Assembly: GCA_001771065.1 (NCBI GenBank)
Contig: MESQ01000083.1
Coordinates: forward strand, 1-44,054
Direction of reading: 5' to 3'
DNA length: 44,054 nt
DNA from: Burkholderiales bacterium RIFOXYD12_FULL_59_19
GTDB lineage: Bacteria; Pseudomonadota; Gammaproteobacteria; Burkholderiales; Burkholderiaceae_C
Part shown: piece by piece, positions 5,680-12,982 of the stretch
How positions within the stretch are numbered: position 1 is the first letter of the stretch
How the letters are laid out: every line of letters starts with the position of its first letter
Position numbers and translations under genes: made by a program
The notes under the pieces: model-generated
What the model saw: the letters and a program-made list of their open reading frames with translations, nothing else
What the model was told of the DNA's origin: nothing
Databases searched by the model: none

Positions 5680-8634
5680 ATGCTTGAAAAAGAAAACCAA
5701 CTCTCCCTCTCCATGGGCCTGTCCGCCAAGACCAATCAATTGTGTTTAGGCTTGGAGTCGGGTGCGGCCGACATCCTGGAACTGGTGACGCCCACCACGG
5801 CCGAGCTGCTGCTGTGGTGGTTTGGCGACGACATGGTGCTGGCGCGTAACGGGTTGAACTTTCATGCGGGGCAAAAACAGGCCATTTTGAACGCGATCAT
5901 GGCGCACGAGGTGCTGGGCAAGGACCATGACACGTGGACGCTTCTTGACCTCTACAAAAATGTTGTCCCGGATGCGTTGCTGGCTGGCACGCGCCTGAAT
6001 GAGGTCGCGCAGGCCAAACATGCGCACCCCAAATATTGTTTCAAGATGGCCACCGGTACCGGCAAGACCTGGGTGCTGCAGGCGCTGATGATCTGGCAAT
6101 TGCTGAACAAGACGGCGGCGTTGGCCGAAGGAATCGACGACGCGCGTTTTACGCGGCAGTTCATGGTGGTGGCGCCAGGCTTGATTGTGTATGAGCGCCT
6201 GCTGGATGCGTTCTGTGGCAAGCAGATCGAGAGCGGCCATGGCTCGCGCGACTTTGCCACCTCGGACATTGCCAAATTTGCCGATCTGTTCATGCCCGAC
6301 GCGCACCGGGATGTGGTGTTTGCCTTTGTGCGCGGCAACGTCTGCAGCAAAAGCGAGATCGGGCTCAAGGCAACCGGCAACGGCATGATTGCCATCACCA
6401 ACTGGCATTTGTTGAATGAAAGTGATGCGGTCGACGAAGATGAGGAAATTGAAACCCTGGGCGCCCCGCTGGACCCGCAACAAGTCATCGAAGCCGTCCT
6501 GCCCCTCACCCCCGGGCGCGCCACCGGCAACAGTCTGGACGTGCTGGACCGCCGTTATGCACGCGGCAATGTGCTGGAGTTTTTGGCGGGTTTGCCCGAG
6601 CTGATGGTCTTCAACGACGAGGCGCATCACATCCATGAGTTCAAGCGCGAGGGTGAATCGACCGAGGTGGAGTGGCAAAAGAGCCTGTCAAAAATTGCCG
6701 AATCCAAGGGGCGACGCTTTGTGCAGGTTGACTTTTCAGCCACGCCATACAACGACGTGGGTGCGGGTAAAAACAAGCGCAAGCTGTACTTCCCTCACAT
6801 CATCACGGACTTTGACCTTAAAAGCGCGATGCGTGCCGGGCTGGTGAAGTCGCTGGTGTTGGACCGGCGCAAGGAGATTGGCGCGCTCCCGCTGGAATTC
6901 AAGGCGGAACGTGATGAGTCAGGCCAGCCAGCCTTGAGTGAGGGCCAAAGGGTGATGCTGCGCGCCGGGCTCAAGAAGCTGCGCAAACTGGAAGCTGACT
7001 TTGCCCTGCTGGACCCCAGCCGCCACCCCAAGATGCTGGTGGTGTGCGAAGACACCACGGTGTCGCCGCTGGTGGCCGCGTTCCTGCAAGATCAGGAAGG
7101 CCTCCATGCCGACGAGGTGATGACGATTGACTCAGGCAAAAAGGCAGAGTTGGGTGAAAAAGAGTGGGCGCCGGTGCGCCAGCGCCTGTTCAGCGTCGAC
7201 CACCATGCCACCCCACGCGTGATCGTCAGCGTGCTGATGCTGCGCGAGGGTTTTGATGTGAACAACATCTGCGTCATCGTGCCATTGCGCAGTTCGCAAG
7301 CGCAGATTTTGCTGGAGCAAACCATTGGCCGGGGGCTGCGCCTGATGTGGCGTGACGACGAGTACACCGACCTGAAGCGCGAAAACCGCGAACGCATCAA
7401 CGCGGGGCAAGAGCCCGGCAGTTTGCTGGATGTGTTGTCGATCGTGGAGCACCCGGCCTTTCAGTCGTTTTATGACGAGTTGGTCGCCGAAGGGTTGGCG
7501 GGCATCACGGGCGATGACATGGACGACACCAGCGCGACGGGTGACGTGATCGCCGCCGAGTTGCGTGAGGGTTTTGAGGCGTTTGATTTTGGCATTCCGT
7601 TCATCCTGCAAGAGGCAGACGAAATGCGGGACCACGATGCGCTGGATGTTTGTGCCTTGCCCGCATTCACCGCCATGAGCGTTGCGCAATTGACAGACTT
7701 GCTTGGCAAGGGCGACACCTTTATTTCACAAGACCTGCAAAGCGCTACGCTGTTCGGTGACTACCGTGTGGACGGTGCCGTGATGAACGTGGGTGGTTAC
7801 AACGAATATTTGAGCCGCTTGACCCGGCGCATCAGTCAGGCGCTGAGTGAGCCGATGCCCAAAACCAACAAAATTGCCACCCACCTGGCCAAACCGTATT
7901 TGCAGGTCAACACCGCAGAACTCACCGGCTGGCTGGATGACTACATCTGGACGCAACTGTTTGACCAGGCCTTTAACCCGTTGGACGCTGAAAACTGGCG
8001 TGTGTTGTTATTGCAGCCCGTGGTGGAGCACATCACCAAGGTGTTTGCCTTTGCGCTGATTGAGTCCGAGCAGAAGCACTGCACCGGCCAAACCGAAGTC
8101 CACTTGCGGTATCTGTCAGAAGTGCCCAAATTGATGATGCGCGAATGCCATTCTGTGGCGGTTGCCAAATGCATTTACACCCGCTTGGCCTGGCCGGCGC
8201 GCAACGGCTGGCTGGAGAAGACCTTGATTTATTGGGCTCAAGCTGATTCGCAAGTGGAGGCCTTTTGCAAGCTCAATGAAAACCGCCACACTTTTTCGCG
8301 CTTGCGCTATGTGAAAGATGACGGTCTTCCTGCGTTTTACTCCCCTGACTTTCTGGTGCGAACGGCTGATGCGGTCTATCTGGTGGAAACCAAGGCACAA
8401 GCGCAAGTCATTCACCCCAACGTGCAGCGCAAACTCAAAGCCGCGCTGGCCTGGTGTGATCGTATCAATGGCTTGACCGTGGTGCAACGCGGCAGCGCGC
8501 CATGGCATTACGTGCTGCTGGCCGAAAACGTAGTGCATGAATGGCAGGAAAAAGGCGCACATCTGGCCGAATTGCTGCATTACGCCCGGCTGCGGCCTGT
8601 GGCCAATGCGTTGCATCAACAGGTATTGGTCTGA
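5680..8634 (+). CDS. Type III-like restriction enzyme Res subunit
   Basis: This 984-residue superfamily 2 helicase with a C-terminal nuclease acts with a Mod subunit as an ATP-dependent restriction enzyme. Helicase motifs are in order: Q-tip FHAGQKQAIL (61-70), Walker A MATGTGKT (123-130), motif II FNDEAHH (about 311-317) and motif III FSATPY (about 351). Motifs V and VI are REGFDVNNICVIV and QTIGRGLRL (about 547). At the C terminus PDFLVRT...VYLVETKAQ gives a PD-(D/E)XK site with D890, E903 and K905. The ATG at 5680 follows AGGGG. The gene appears intact although its mod partner is truncated. Length and motifs fit the large Res proteins sometimes annotated as the BPTD_3080 family; that name is from memory. 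Confidence 0.9.
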   Translation: MLEKENQLSLSMGLSAKTNQLCLGLESGAADILELVTPTTAELLLWWFGDDMVLARNGLNFHAGQKQAILNAIMAHEVLGKDHDTWTLLDLYKNVVPDALLAGTRLNEVAQAKHAHPKYCFKMATGTGKTWVLQALMIWQLLNKTAALAEGIDDARFTRQFMVVAPGLIVYERLLDAFCGKQIESGHGSRDFATSDIAKFADLFMPDAHRDVVFAFVRGNVCSKSEIGLKATGNGMIAITNWHLLNESDAVDEDEEIETLGAPLDPQQVIEAVLPLTPGRATGNSLDVLDRRYARGNVLEFLAGLPELMVFNDEAHHIHEFKREGESTEVEWQKSLSKIAESKGRRFVQVDFSATPYNDVGAGKNKRKLYFPHIITDFDLKSAMRAGLVKSLVLDRRKEIGALPLEFKAERDESGQPALSEGQRVMLRAGLKKLRKLEADFALLDPSRHPKMLVVCEDTTVSPLVAAFLQDQEGLHADEVMTIDSGKKAELGEKEWAPVRQRLFSVDHHATPRVIVSVLMLREGFDVNNICVIVPLRSSQAQILLEQTIGRGLRLMWRDDEYTDLKRENRERINAGQEPGSLLDVLSIVEHPAFQSFYDELVAEGLAGITGDDMDDTSATGDVIAAELREGFEAFDFGIPFILQEADEMRDHDALDVCALPAFTAMSVAQLTDLLGKGDTFISQDLQSATLFGDYRVDGAVMNVGGYNEYLSRLTRRISQALSEPMPKTNKIATHLAKPYLQVNTAELTGWLDDYIWTQLFDQAFNPLDAENWRVLLLQPVVEHITKVFAFALIESEQKHCTGQTEVHLRYLSEVPKLMMRECHSVAVAKCIYTRLAWPARNGWLEKTLIYWAQADSQVEAFCKLNENRHTFSRLRYVKDDGLPAFYSPDFLVRTADAVYLVETKAQAQVIHPNVQRKLKAALAWCDRINGLTVVQRGSAPWHYVLLAENVVHEWQEKGAHLAELLHYARLRPVANALHQQVLV

Positions 8635-8661
8635 TCGCTTAAGCCTGTACGCAGTTCCAGG

Positions 8662-9180
8662 TGGACGCGCTGCGCCTATGCTTTTGCGCTCGACCAGGGT
8701 TACCAAGGCATCATCACCATTGACGGCAACGACAAGGACGACCCGGCTGCGATGCCGCGTATTATTGAGGCGTTGCAGCAAGGGGTGGACTTTGTACAGG
8801 CTTCGCGTTTTGTGCCGGGCGGCGCGGGCGAGAACACGTCACAGTCGCGTGATTTTGCCATCCGGTTCATCCATGCGCCCATGCTCAGTCTGTTTTCTGG
8901 TTTCAGGTGGACCGACACGACGCAGGGTTTTCGGGCCTATAGCCGCTAGATGCTGCTGGACCCGCAGATTGCTCCGTTTCGTGACGTGTTCCAGACCTAT
9001 GAGTTGCTGGCCTATTTGTCATATCGGGTGCCTAAACTCGGGTTTTGCTGCACCGAACTGCCCACAAGCCGACGCTACCCCAAGGGCGAGGTACCCACCA
9101 AGATCAGTAGTTTCAGGGGAAATTTATCGGAGCTTCTTGTGCTTTTTAAGGCTTGCTTTGGTGCCTACAACCCCGCGTAA
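8662..9180 (+). pseudogene. Broken family 2 glycosyltransferase
   Basis: One frame reads AYAFALDQGYQGIITIDGNDKDDPAAMPRII and continues to ASRFVPGGAGEN and TDTTQGFRAYSR. It then meets an amber stop (8947-8949) and resumes without frame change as MLLDPQIAPFRDVFQTYELLAYLSYR. The sequence matches GT2 enzymes of the dolichyl-phosphate-mannose-synthase type, with the IDGNDKDDP segment representing the metal-binding Asp motif. The N-terminal nucleotide-binding part is missing: homology starts abruptly about 30 bases after the res stop. The gene is therefore both truncated and interrupted by one nonsense mutation. It is a remnant, probably of an O-antigen or polysaccharide locus carried in by recombination. 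Confidence 0.85.
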
Positions 9181-9201
9181 TTTTGAATCAGGAGTTCTAC
9201 C

Positions 9202-9402
9202 ATGAAGCCACCCACTGCCAGCCCAGCCACTGTCAGCTTCTCCACTGCCCGCCGTCAGCTCTGCCCCGGTTGCAGCCAGCTGCTCCAGCGTGTGCATCGC
9301 ACCGGGTGGCAACGCTGGCTGCCCTTGTCCAAAAAACTCACCTGTCCGGCCTGCCGCCTGAGTGTTTTTCAGTGGCTGGGGTTGCGGTTTGAGCTGAACT
9401 GA
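9202..9402 (+). CDS. Small zinc-ribbon protein, unknown function
   Basis: The 66-residue product has two CPxC knuckles, C21-C24 and C48-C51, in a basic background (RRQLCPGCSQLLQRVHRTGWQRW, then KKLTCPACRLSVFQW), as expected for a small four-cysteine zinc ribbon. The ATG is preceded by CAGGAG at a proper distance, supporting translation. It stands alone between the glycosyltransferase remnant and the second toxin-antitoxin pair. I do not recognise a named family; a nucleic-acid-binding or adaptor role is only a guess. Confidence 0.65.
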   Translation: MKPPTASPATVSFSTARRQLCPGCSQLLQRVHRTGWQRWLPLSKKLTCPACRLSVFQWLGLRFELN

Positions 9403-9435
9403 CAGCCGTGCAGCCGGTGGGTGATCATGCTCGCG

Positions 9436-9666
9436 CTACCAACGTGCATGGCGCGCGTAGCTTTCAGGAAATCGCTCTGCCATTTCCTGCTTGCTGCGCC
9501 TCAGTAATTCGATGTCGGATGGTGTCAGCCGTCGCGGTCTGGGCGAGGTACAGAGGGCTCTGTGTAATCCGTTGAAACCGTCAATACCGGTTGCATAAAA
9601 AAGTTTTACCGTTAGAAATTCGCTTTTAAGATAAAATCTACAAATGGTCATCCCCATTCCGCACAC
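9436..9666 (-). CDS. Doubtful small ORF
   Basis: The frame ends with a plausible basic helical tail (RRLTPSDIELLRRSKQEMAERFPESYARH) but has no recognised family. Its nominal ATG lies inside the toxin gene on the other strand, and no ribosome-binding site or clear internal start is visible. It could be the 3' remnant of a larger gene. I list it only because nothing else explains 9403-9631. Confidence 0.25.
   Translation of the reverse strand: MCGMGMTICRFYLKSEFLTVKLFYATGIDGFNGLHRALCTSPRPRRLTPSDIELLRRSKQEMAERFPESYARHARW
9632..9637 (+). promoter_or_regulatory. -10 box of second toxin-antitoxin pair
   Basis: TAAAAT at 9632-9637 ends 6 bases before the ATG at 9644, which places the expected transcript start at the A of the start codon. 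No Shine-Dalgarno precedes the ATG. No convincing -35 hexamer is seen at normal spacing. The arrangement suggests a leaderless transcript. Confidence 0.4.
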
Positions 9667-9982
9667 CCTGCGGCATTACACCGAAGACGGTGTTGACCTG
9701 TTTGGGCAGTGGTTTGATTCGCTGACTGACATGATCGCCCAGGCGGCCATAGCGGCACGGCTGGTTCGGCTTGAATTGGGCTTATGTGGTGACTGCAAGA
9801 GTCTGGAGGGTGGCTTGTTTGAGTTGCGCGTTGACCACGGCCAAGGCTGGCGCGTGTTTTACGGCATCGAATCCGGGCGATTGGTGTTGTTGCTGGCGGG
9901 CAGCGACAAATCCGGTCAAAAAAGCGCCATCAAAACGGCGCGCAAAGGCCTGAAAAATTGGCAGCAAAGGAATATTCAATGA
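9644..9982 (+). CDS. RelE/HigB-like addiction-module toxin
   Basis: The 112-residue protein belongs to the 'addiction module killer protein' branch of the RelE/ParE superfamily. It shows an N-terminal helix pair (YTEDGVDLFGQWFDSL, IAARLVRLELGLCGDCKSL), then the beta-sheet core GLFELRVDHGQGWRVFYG and the tail SGQKSAIKTARKGLKNW. The basic ...GSDKSGQKSAIKTA segment matches the conserved KxxQxxDI-AI region, where catalytic or ribosome-contacting residues lie. The stop overlaps the antitoxin start (ATGA), giving translational coupling. Together with the following gene it is the second such module in the island. Ribosome-dependent mRNA cleavage is inferred from family. Confidence 0.88.
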   Translation: MVIPIPHTLRHYTEDGVDLFGQWFDSLTDMIAQAAIAARLVRLELGLCGDCKSLEGGLFELRVDHGQGWRVFYGIESGRLVLLLAGSDKSGQKSAIKTARKGLKNWQQRNIQ

Positions 9983-10269
9983 AGCACACAGATTGGCTCA
10001 ATAACAAGCTCAAAGACGACAACTTTGCCGCGCAGTACCTGACGCAGGCGGCGCAAGACCTGGAGCCTGCTGTTTTTATTGCGGCTCTGCGCCATGTGGT
10101 TGACGCACGCGGCGGTTTGGCCAAGGTGGCCGATGTGGGCAACTTGTCAAAGGCCAGCCTTTACAAGGCGATACCGCATTCAGGCCAAGGCAACCCAACG
10201 GCCAGGACGATGTTTGCGGCATTACGCGCCAGCGGGCTGAATTTGACGTTTTCTGCAGCGACGCAGTGA
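9979..10269 (+). CDS. Addiction-module antidote (XRE-like)
   Basis: The 96-residue protein has the layout of the putative addiction-module antidote family. A short N-terminal helix is followed by AAQYLTQAAQDLEPAVFIAALRHVVDARGGLAKVADVGNLSKASLYKAI, a lambda-repressor-like helix-turn-helix, and the usual end NPTARTMFAALRASGLNLTF. The ATG at 9979 overlaps the toxin stop. An in-frame upstream Met at 9958 would lie inside the toxin gene and add unconserved residues. It should neutralise the toxin encoded just upstream and repress the shared promoter. Confidence 0.88.
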   Translation: MKHTDWLNNKLKDDNFAAQYLTQAAQDLEPAVFIAALRHVVDARGGLAKVADVGNLSKASLYKAIPHSGQGNPTARTMFAALRASGLNLTFSAATQ

Positions 10270-10431
10270 CTTTTGGTGCTCAAGGGTTTCAAGGCGCGGC
10301 TGGGTGACTGACAGAAATTTTACTGGCGTGGTTGCCACTTTGGCATTGTCGTGCCCGATTTCACCGAGTGCCCGAGCGCAGGTGACACGCCCAATATTTG
10401 ATAATCAGTGTTCCCTTTTTGAAAGCTTCCC

Positions 10432-11514
10432 ATGACCCTGCACGCCCCCCTGATCATCGACATCGCCGGTTTGACCCTCAACAAACAAGACAAGCAGCGC
10501 CTCAAGCACCCGCTGGTGGGTGGCATGATTTTGTTTGCCCGCAACTGGCAAAGCCGTGACCAGCTCACCGCCCTGTGCCACAGCATCAAGAAGGTGCGCA
10601 AGGATTTGCTGATTTGTGTCGACCACGAAGGCGGTCGCGTGCAACGCTTCAAAACCGACGGCTTTACCCATTTACCGCCCATGCGCGCCCTGGGTGAGCT
10701 CTGGCTGCAAGACGGCAAAGCGGGTGAGGGCAGCGGAGCCATGCGCGCCACCCGCGCCGCCACCGCCTGTGGTTATGTGCTGGGCGCCGAGCTGCGCGCT
10801 TGTGGCGTTGACCTGAGCTTTACCCCGGTGCTCGATCTTGATTACGGTGAGAGCAGTGTGATTGGCGACCGCGCCTTTGCGCGCGACCCGCGCGTGGTGA
10901 GCCTGCTGGCCAAAAGCCTGATGCACGGCTTGTTGCAGAGCGGCATGGCCAACTGCGGCAAACATTTCCCGGGCCACGGTTTTGTTAAAGCCGACTCACA
11001 CACCGACATTCCGGTCGACAAACGCAGCCTCAAGGCCATTCTTGCCGACGATGCCCAGCCCTATGCCTGGCTTGGCGCCGCGCTCACCAGTGTCATGCCG
11101 GCCCACGTGATCTACCCCAAGGTCGATGCCCGGCCGGCCTGTTTTTCGGGCAAATGGCTGGGTGACATCCTGCGCGGCCAGCTCGGCTTTCATGGTGCGG
11201 TGTTCAGCGACGACCTGTCCATGGCCGGTGCCCGCGTGCTTGACGGCCAGCCCGTCAGCCCGACCCAGGCGGCGGCGGTGGCCCTAAATGCCGGCTGTGA
11301 CATGGTGCTGCTGTGTAACCAGTCAGCGGGCGAGGGCGCCGAACTCGACGCCCTGATCAACGGCCTGACTGAAGCGCAAGTCAAGGGTCAGTGGCAACCC
11401 AGCGACGCCAGCGAAGAACGCCGTGTGGCCATGTTGCCAGGCAGCCGCGCCATGCCATGGGACGACCTGATGGTGCAGCCTGCCTACATGCAGGCGCTTG
11501 ACCTGATACCTTGA
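10432..11514 (+). CDS. nagZ: Beta-N-acetylhexosaminidase NagZ
   Basis: NagZ is a cytoplasmic family 3 glycosidase that removes N-acetylglucosamine from anhydro-muropeptides during peptidoglycan recycling. Motifs are PLVGGMILFARN (about 23-34), VDHEGGRVQRF (63-73), KHFPGHG (177-183) followed by DSHTDIPVD with the catalytic His, and GAVFSDDLSMAGA containing the nucleophile Asp near residue 260. At 360 residues it is close to the usual length. In related genomes nagZ follows acpS directly; here it is separated from it by the restriction and toxin-antitoxin island, so it needs its own promoter in the 160-bp gap upstream, where I see no strong one. Confidence 0.96.
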   Translation: MTLHAPLIIDIAGLTLNKQDKQRLKHPLVGGMILFARNWQSRDQLTALCHSIKKVRKDLLICVDHEGGRVQRFKTDGFTHLPPMRALGELWLQDGKAGEGSGAMRATRAATACGYVLGAELRACGVDLSFTPVLDLDYGESSVIGDRAFARDPRVVSLLAKSLMHGLLQSGMANCGKHFPGHGFVKADSHTDIPVDKRSLKAILADDAQPYAWLGAALTSVMPAHVIYPKVDARPACFSGKWLGDILRGQLGFHGAVFSDDLSMAGARVLDGQPVSPTQAAAVALNAGCDMVLLCNQSAGEGAELDALINGLTEAQVKGQWQPSDASEERRVAMLPGSRAMPWDDLMVQPAYMQALDLIP

Positions 11515-11516
11515 GC

Positions 11517-11531
11517 GCTCAGGGCGAACGG
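11517..11531. repeat. Partial copy of dispersed repeat
   Basis: GCTCAGGGCGAACGG is identical to part of the repeat at 4616-4645. It lies between the stop codons of two convergent genes and supplies the last codons and stop of the minus-strand gene. Confidence 0.45.
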
Positions 11532-11746
11532 TGCAGCCGGGGGGCTGACAACTCGGCGATCATGTCGTTGGTCGCCGCGTCCACATTGGGGTGAGGCTTG
11601 AGCAGATTGGCGGCAATGAGCAGCTTGCGCAGGTCCTGCAGGTCTTTCACGGTGGGTGCCACCTTGATTTGGGCAATGGCGGCCGAGCTGTTGCCGCCCT
11701 TGATCAAGGCGACTATTTTTGGGGCCCAAACGCTGGGACGTGACAT
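11519..11746 (-). CDS. Small conserved-looking protein, unknown
   Basis: The 75-residue product MSRPSVWAPKIVALIKGG... has a basic N terminus and two predicted amphipathic helices (TVKDLQDLRKLLIAANLL and VDAATNDMIAELS). The ATG at 11746 is preceded by AAAGGAA, a good ribosome site; the longer open frame upstream has no such site. It converges with nagZ with only four bases between stop codons. No family is recognised. The C-terminal RSP-stop is encoded by a partial copy of the dispersed repeat, so the native C terminus may have been altered. Confidence 0.6.
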   Translation of the reverse strand: MSRPSVWAPKIVALIKGGNSSAAIAQIKVAPTVKDLQDLRKLLIAANLLKPHPNVDAATNDMIAELSAPRLHRSP

Positions 11747-11856
11747 GTGCGATTCCTTTGAATGGGATGGGTGACTATTTTGGCTGATCTGGCGGCCTTG
11801 TGCGGGACAATCCTCCTCTTTAAAGTAAAGCCTTTTGACGCACACCCCTGATTCGC

Positions 11857-12219
11857 ATGAAAGACAAACTTCTCAGCAGTGGCCTGGTGTACAGCACCGA
11901 CAGCGGCCGCATGTGCCCGCAATGTCGCCAGCCGCAGGCGCAATGCAACTGCCGCTTGACCGTCAAGCGCCCGGAGGGCGACGGTATCGTACGGGTGTCG
12001 CGCCAGACCAAGGGGCGAGCCGGCAAGGGCGTCACGCTGGTCAAGGGCATGGACCTGGGTGACGCGGCTCTGAATGTTCTGGGCAAACAACTCAAGACGG
12101 CTTGTGGTTCGGGCGGCACGGTGAAAGACGGCGTGATCGAAGTGCAGGGCGACCATGTCGAGCGCGTCATGGATCTGCTCAAGGCTCAGGGCCACATCGT
12201 CAAACGCGCGGGTGGTTGA
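11857..12219 (+). CDS. yciH: SUI1/YciH translation factor
   Basis: This 120-residue protein is the bacterial homologue of eukaryotic initiation factor eIF1 (SUI1 fold), thought to influence start-site selection fidelity. An N-terminal CPQCRQPQAQCNC cluster, typical of YciH, is followed by the SUI1 domain VRVSRQTKGRAGKGVTLVKGMDL, then LKTACGSGGTVKDGVIEVQGDH and VMDLLKAQGHIVKRAGG. The last motif set is diagnostic. It is followed one base later by the DUF3820 gene, so the two are probably cotranscribed. Confidence 0.93.
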   Translation: MKDKLLSSGLVYSTDSGRMCPQCRQPQAQCNCRLTVKRPEGDGIVRVSRQTKGRAGKGVTLVKGMDLGDAALNVLGKQLKTACGSGGTVKDGVIEVQGDHVERVMDLLKAQGHIVKRAGG

Positions 12220-12220
12220 C

Positions 12221-12430
12221 ATGAACCCCGAAGACCTGCAACTGCTGGTGACACGCACCATGCCCTTTGGCAAATACAAGGGCCGTCTGATGGCTGATTT
12301 ACCGGGATATTACCTGCGTTGGTTTGTGCGTGAAGGCGTGCCCAAGGGTGAAATCGGCCGCTTGCTGGCGCTGATGCACGAGATTGATCACAACGGGCTG
12401 TCGGATTTGCTCAAGCCGTTACGCTCCTAA
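12221..12430 (+). CDS. DUF3820 family protein
   Basis: The 69-residue protein (MNPEDLQLLVTRTMPFGKYKGRLMADLPGYYLRWFVREG...) carries the DUF3820 signature MPFGKYKGxxxxDLPxxYLxWF. This resembles a small nucleic-acid-related module also found fused to exonucleases. The ATG at 12221 immediately follows the yciH stop; an upstream start would overlap yciH in another frame. Function not established. A strong palindrome follows its stop. Confidence 0.88.
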   Translation: MNPEDLQLLVTRTMPFGKYKGRLMADLPGYYLRWFVREGVPKGEIGRLLALMHEIDHNGLSDLLKPLRS

Positions 12431-12437
12431 TCAGTTG

Positions 12438-12470
12438 GGGTCAGACGTCGCTTCGCGAGTGGTCTGACCC
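12438..12470. terminator. REP-like palindrome / bidirectional terminator
   Basis: GGGTCAGAC (12438-12446) and GTCTGACCC (12462-12470) are perfect reverse complements, with an inner TCGC-TTC-GCGA hairpin. It sits between two convergent genes, so it probably ends both transcripts even though no U-tract is present. GGGTCAGACC-type palindromes are also known as REP elements mobilised by RAYT transposases; no such transposase is in the window. Confidence 0.6.
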
Positions 12471-12478
12471 GCAAAGCC

Positions 12479-12982
12479 TTAAGATTCCCACAGCCGGGCG
12501 CCCGAGGTCTCGAGGTGGGTCAAATACACCCGCACCTCGAATTCAAGCTGGTGGTAGCCGGGCTCCATGTGTTTGCAGAGTTGGTAAAAAGCCTTGTCGT
12601 GGGCTTTTTCCTTCAGGTGCGCCAGCTCGTGTACGGTGATCATTCTCAGGAATTCGTCGGGCACGGTTTTGAACAGCGCGGCAATGCGAATCTCGCGCTT
12701 GGCCTTGAGCTTGTTGCCCTGCACCCGTGACACGCTGGTGTGGGTGCCCAGTGCATTTTTGACCACGTGCAGCTTGCTGTCAAAAAGCACCTTGTTGACC
12801 GGCTCGGCGCCGCGCAGGTAATCGGTTTTAAGCGCTTGCACATAGTCAAAAAGGGCGCGGTCGGTGCGCACCGTGTGCGCCTGCGGGTATTTTTGCAGTA
12901 GCCAGTCGGCCACTTTGTCCTCTTGCAGCATGTGCGCCACCTGTGCCAGCGTGGCGGCAGGGTAGCCTTGCAGGTATTTCAA
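12479..12982 (-). CDS. YgjP-like zinc metallopeptidase
   Basis: The 167-residue protein of the YgjP/DUF45 family carries the gluzincin-like motif [29 protein letters not shown] provides two zinc ligands, and the downstream H of the KxxHMxPxY segment fits the family's third ligand. It is cytoplasmic in appearance, with no signal peptide. The start is a TTG at 12982 overlapping the miaB stop (TTGA), implying translational coupling. E. coli YgjP is a larger homologue; the substrate is unknown. Confidence 0.88.
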   Translation of the reverse strand: MKYLQGYPAATLAQVAHMLQEDKVADWLLQKYPQAHTVRTDRALFDYVQALKTDYLRGAEPVNKVLFDSKLHVVKNALGTHTSVSRVQGNKLKAKREIRIAALFKTVPDEFLRMITVHELAHLKEKAHDKAFYQLCKHMEPGYHQLEFEVRVYLTHLETSGARLWES

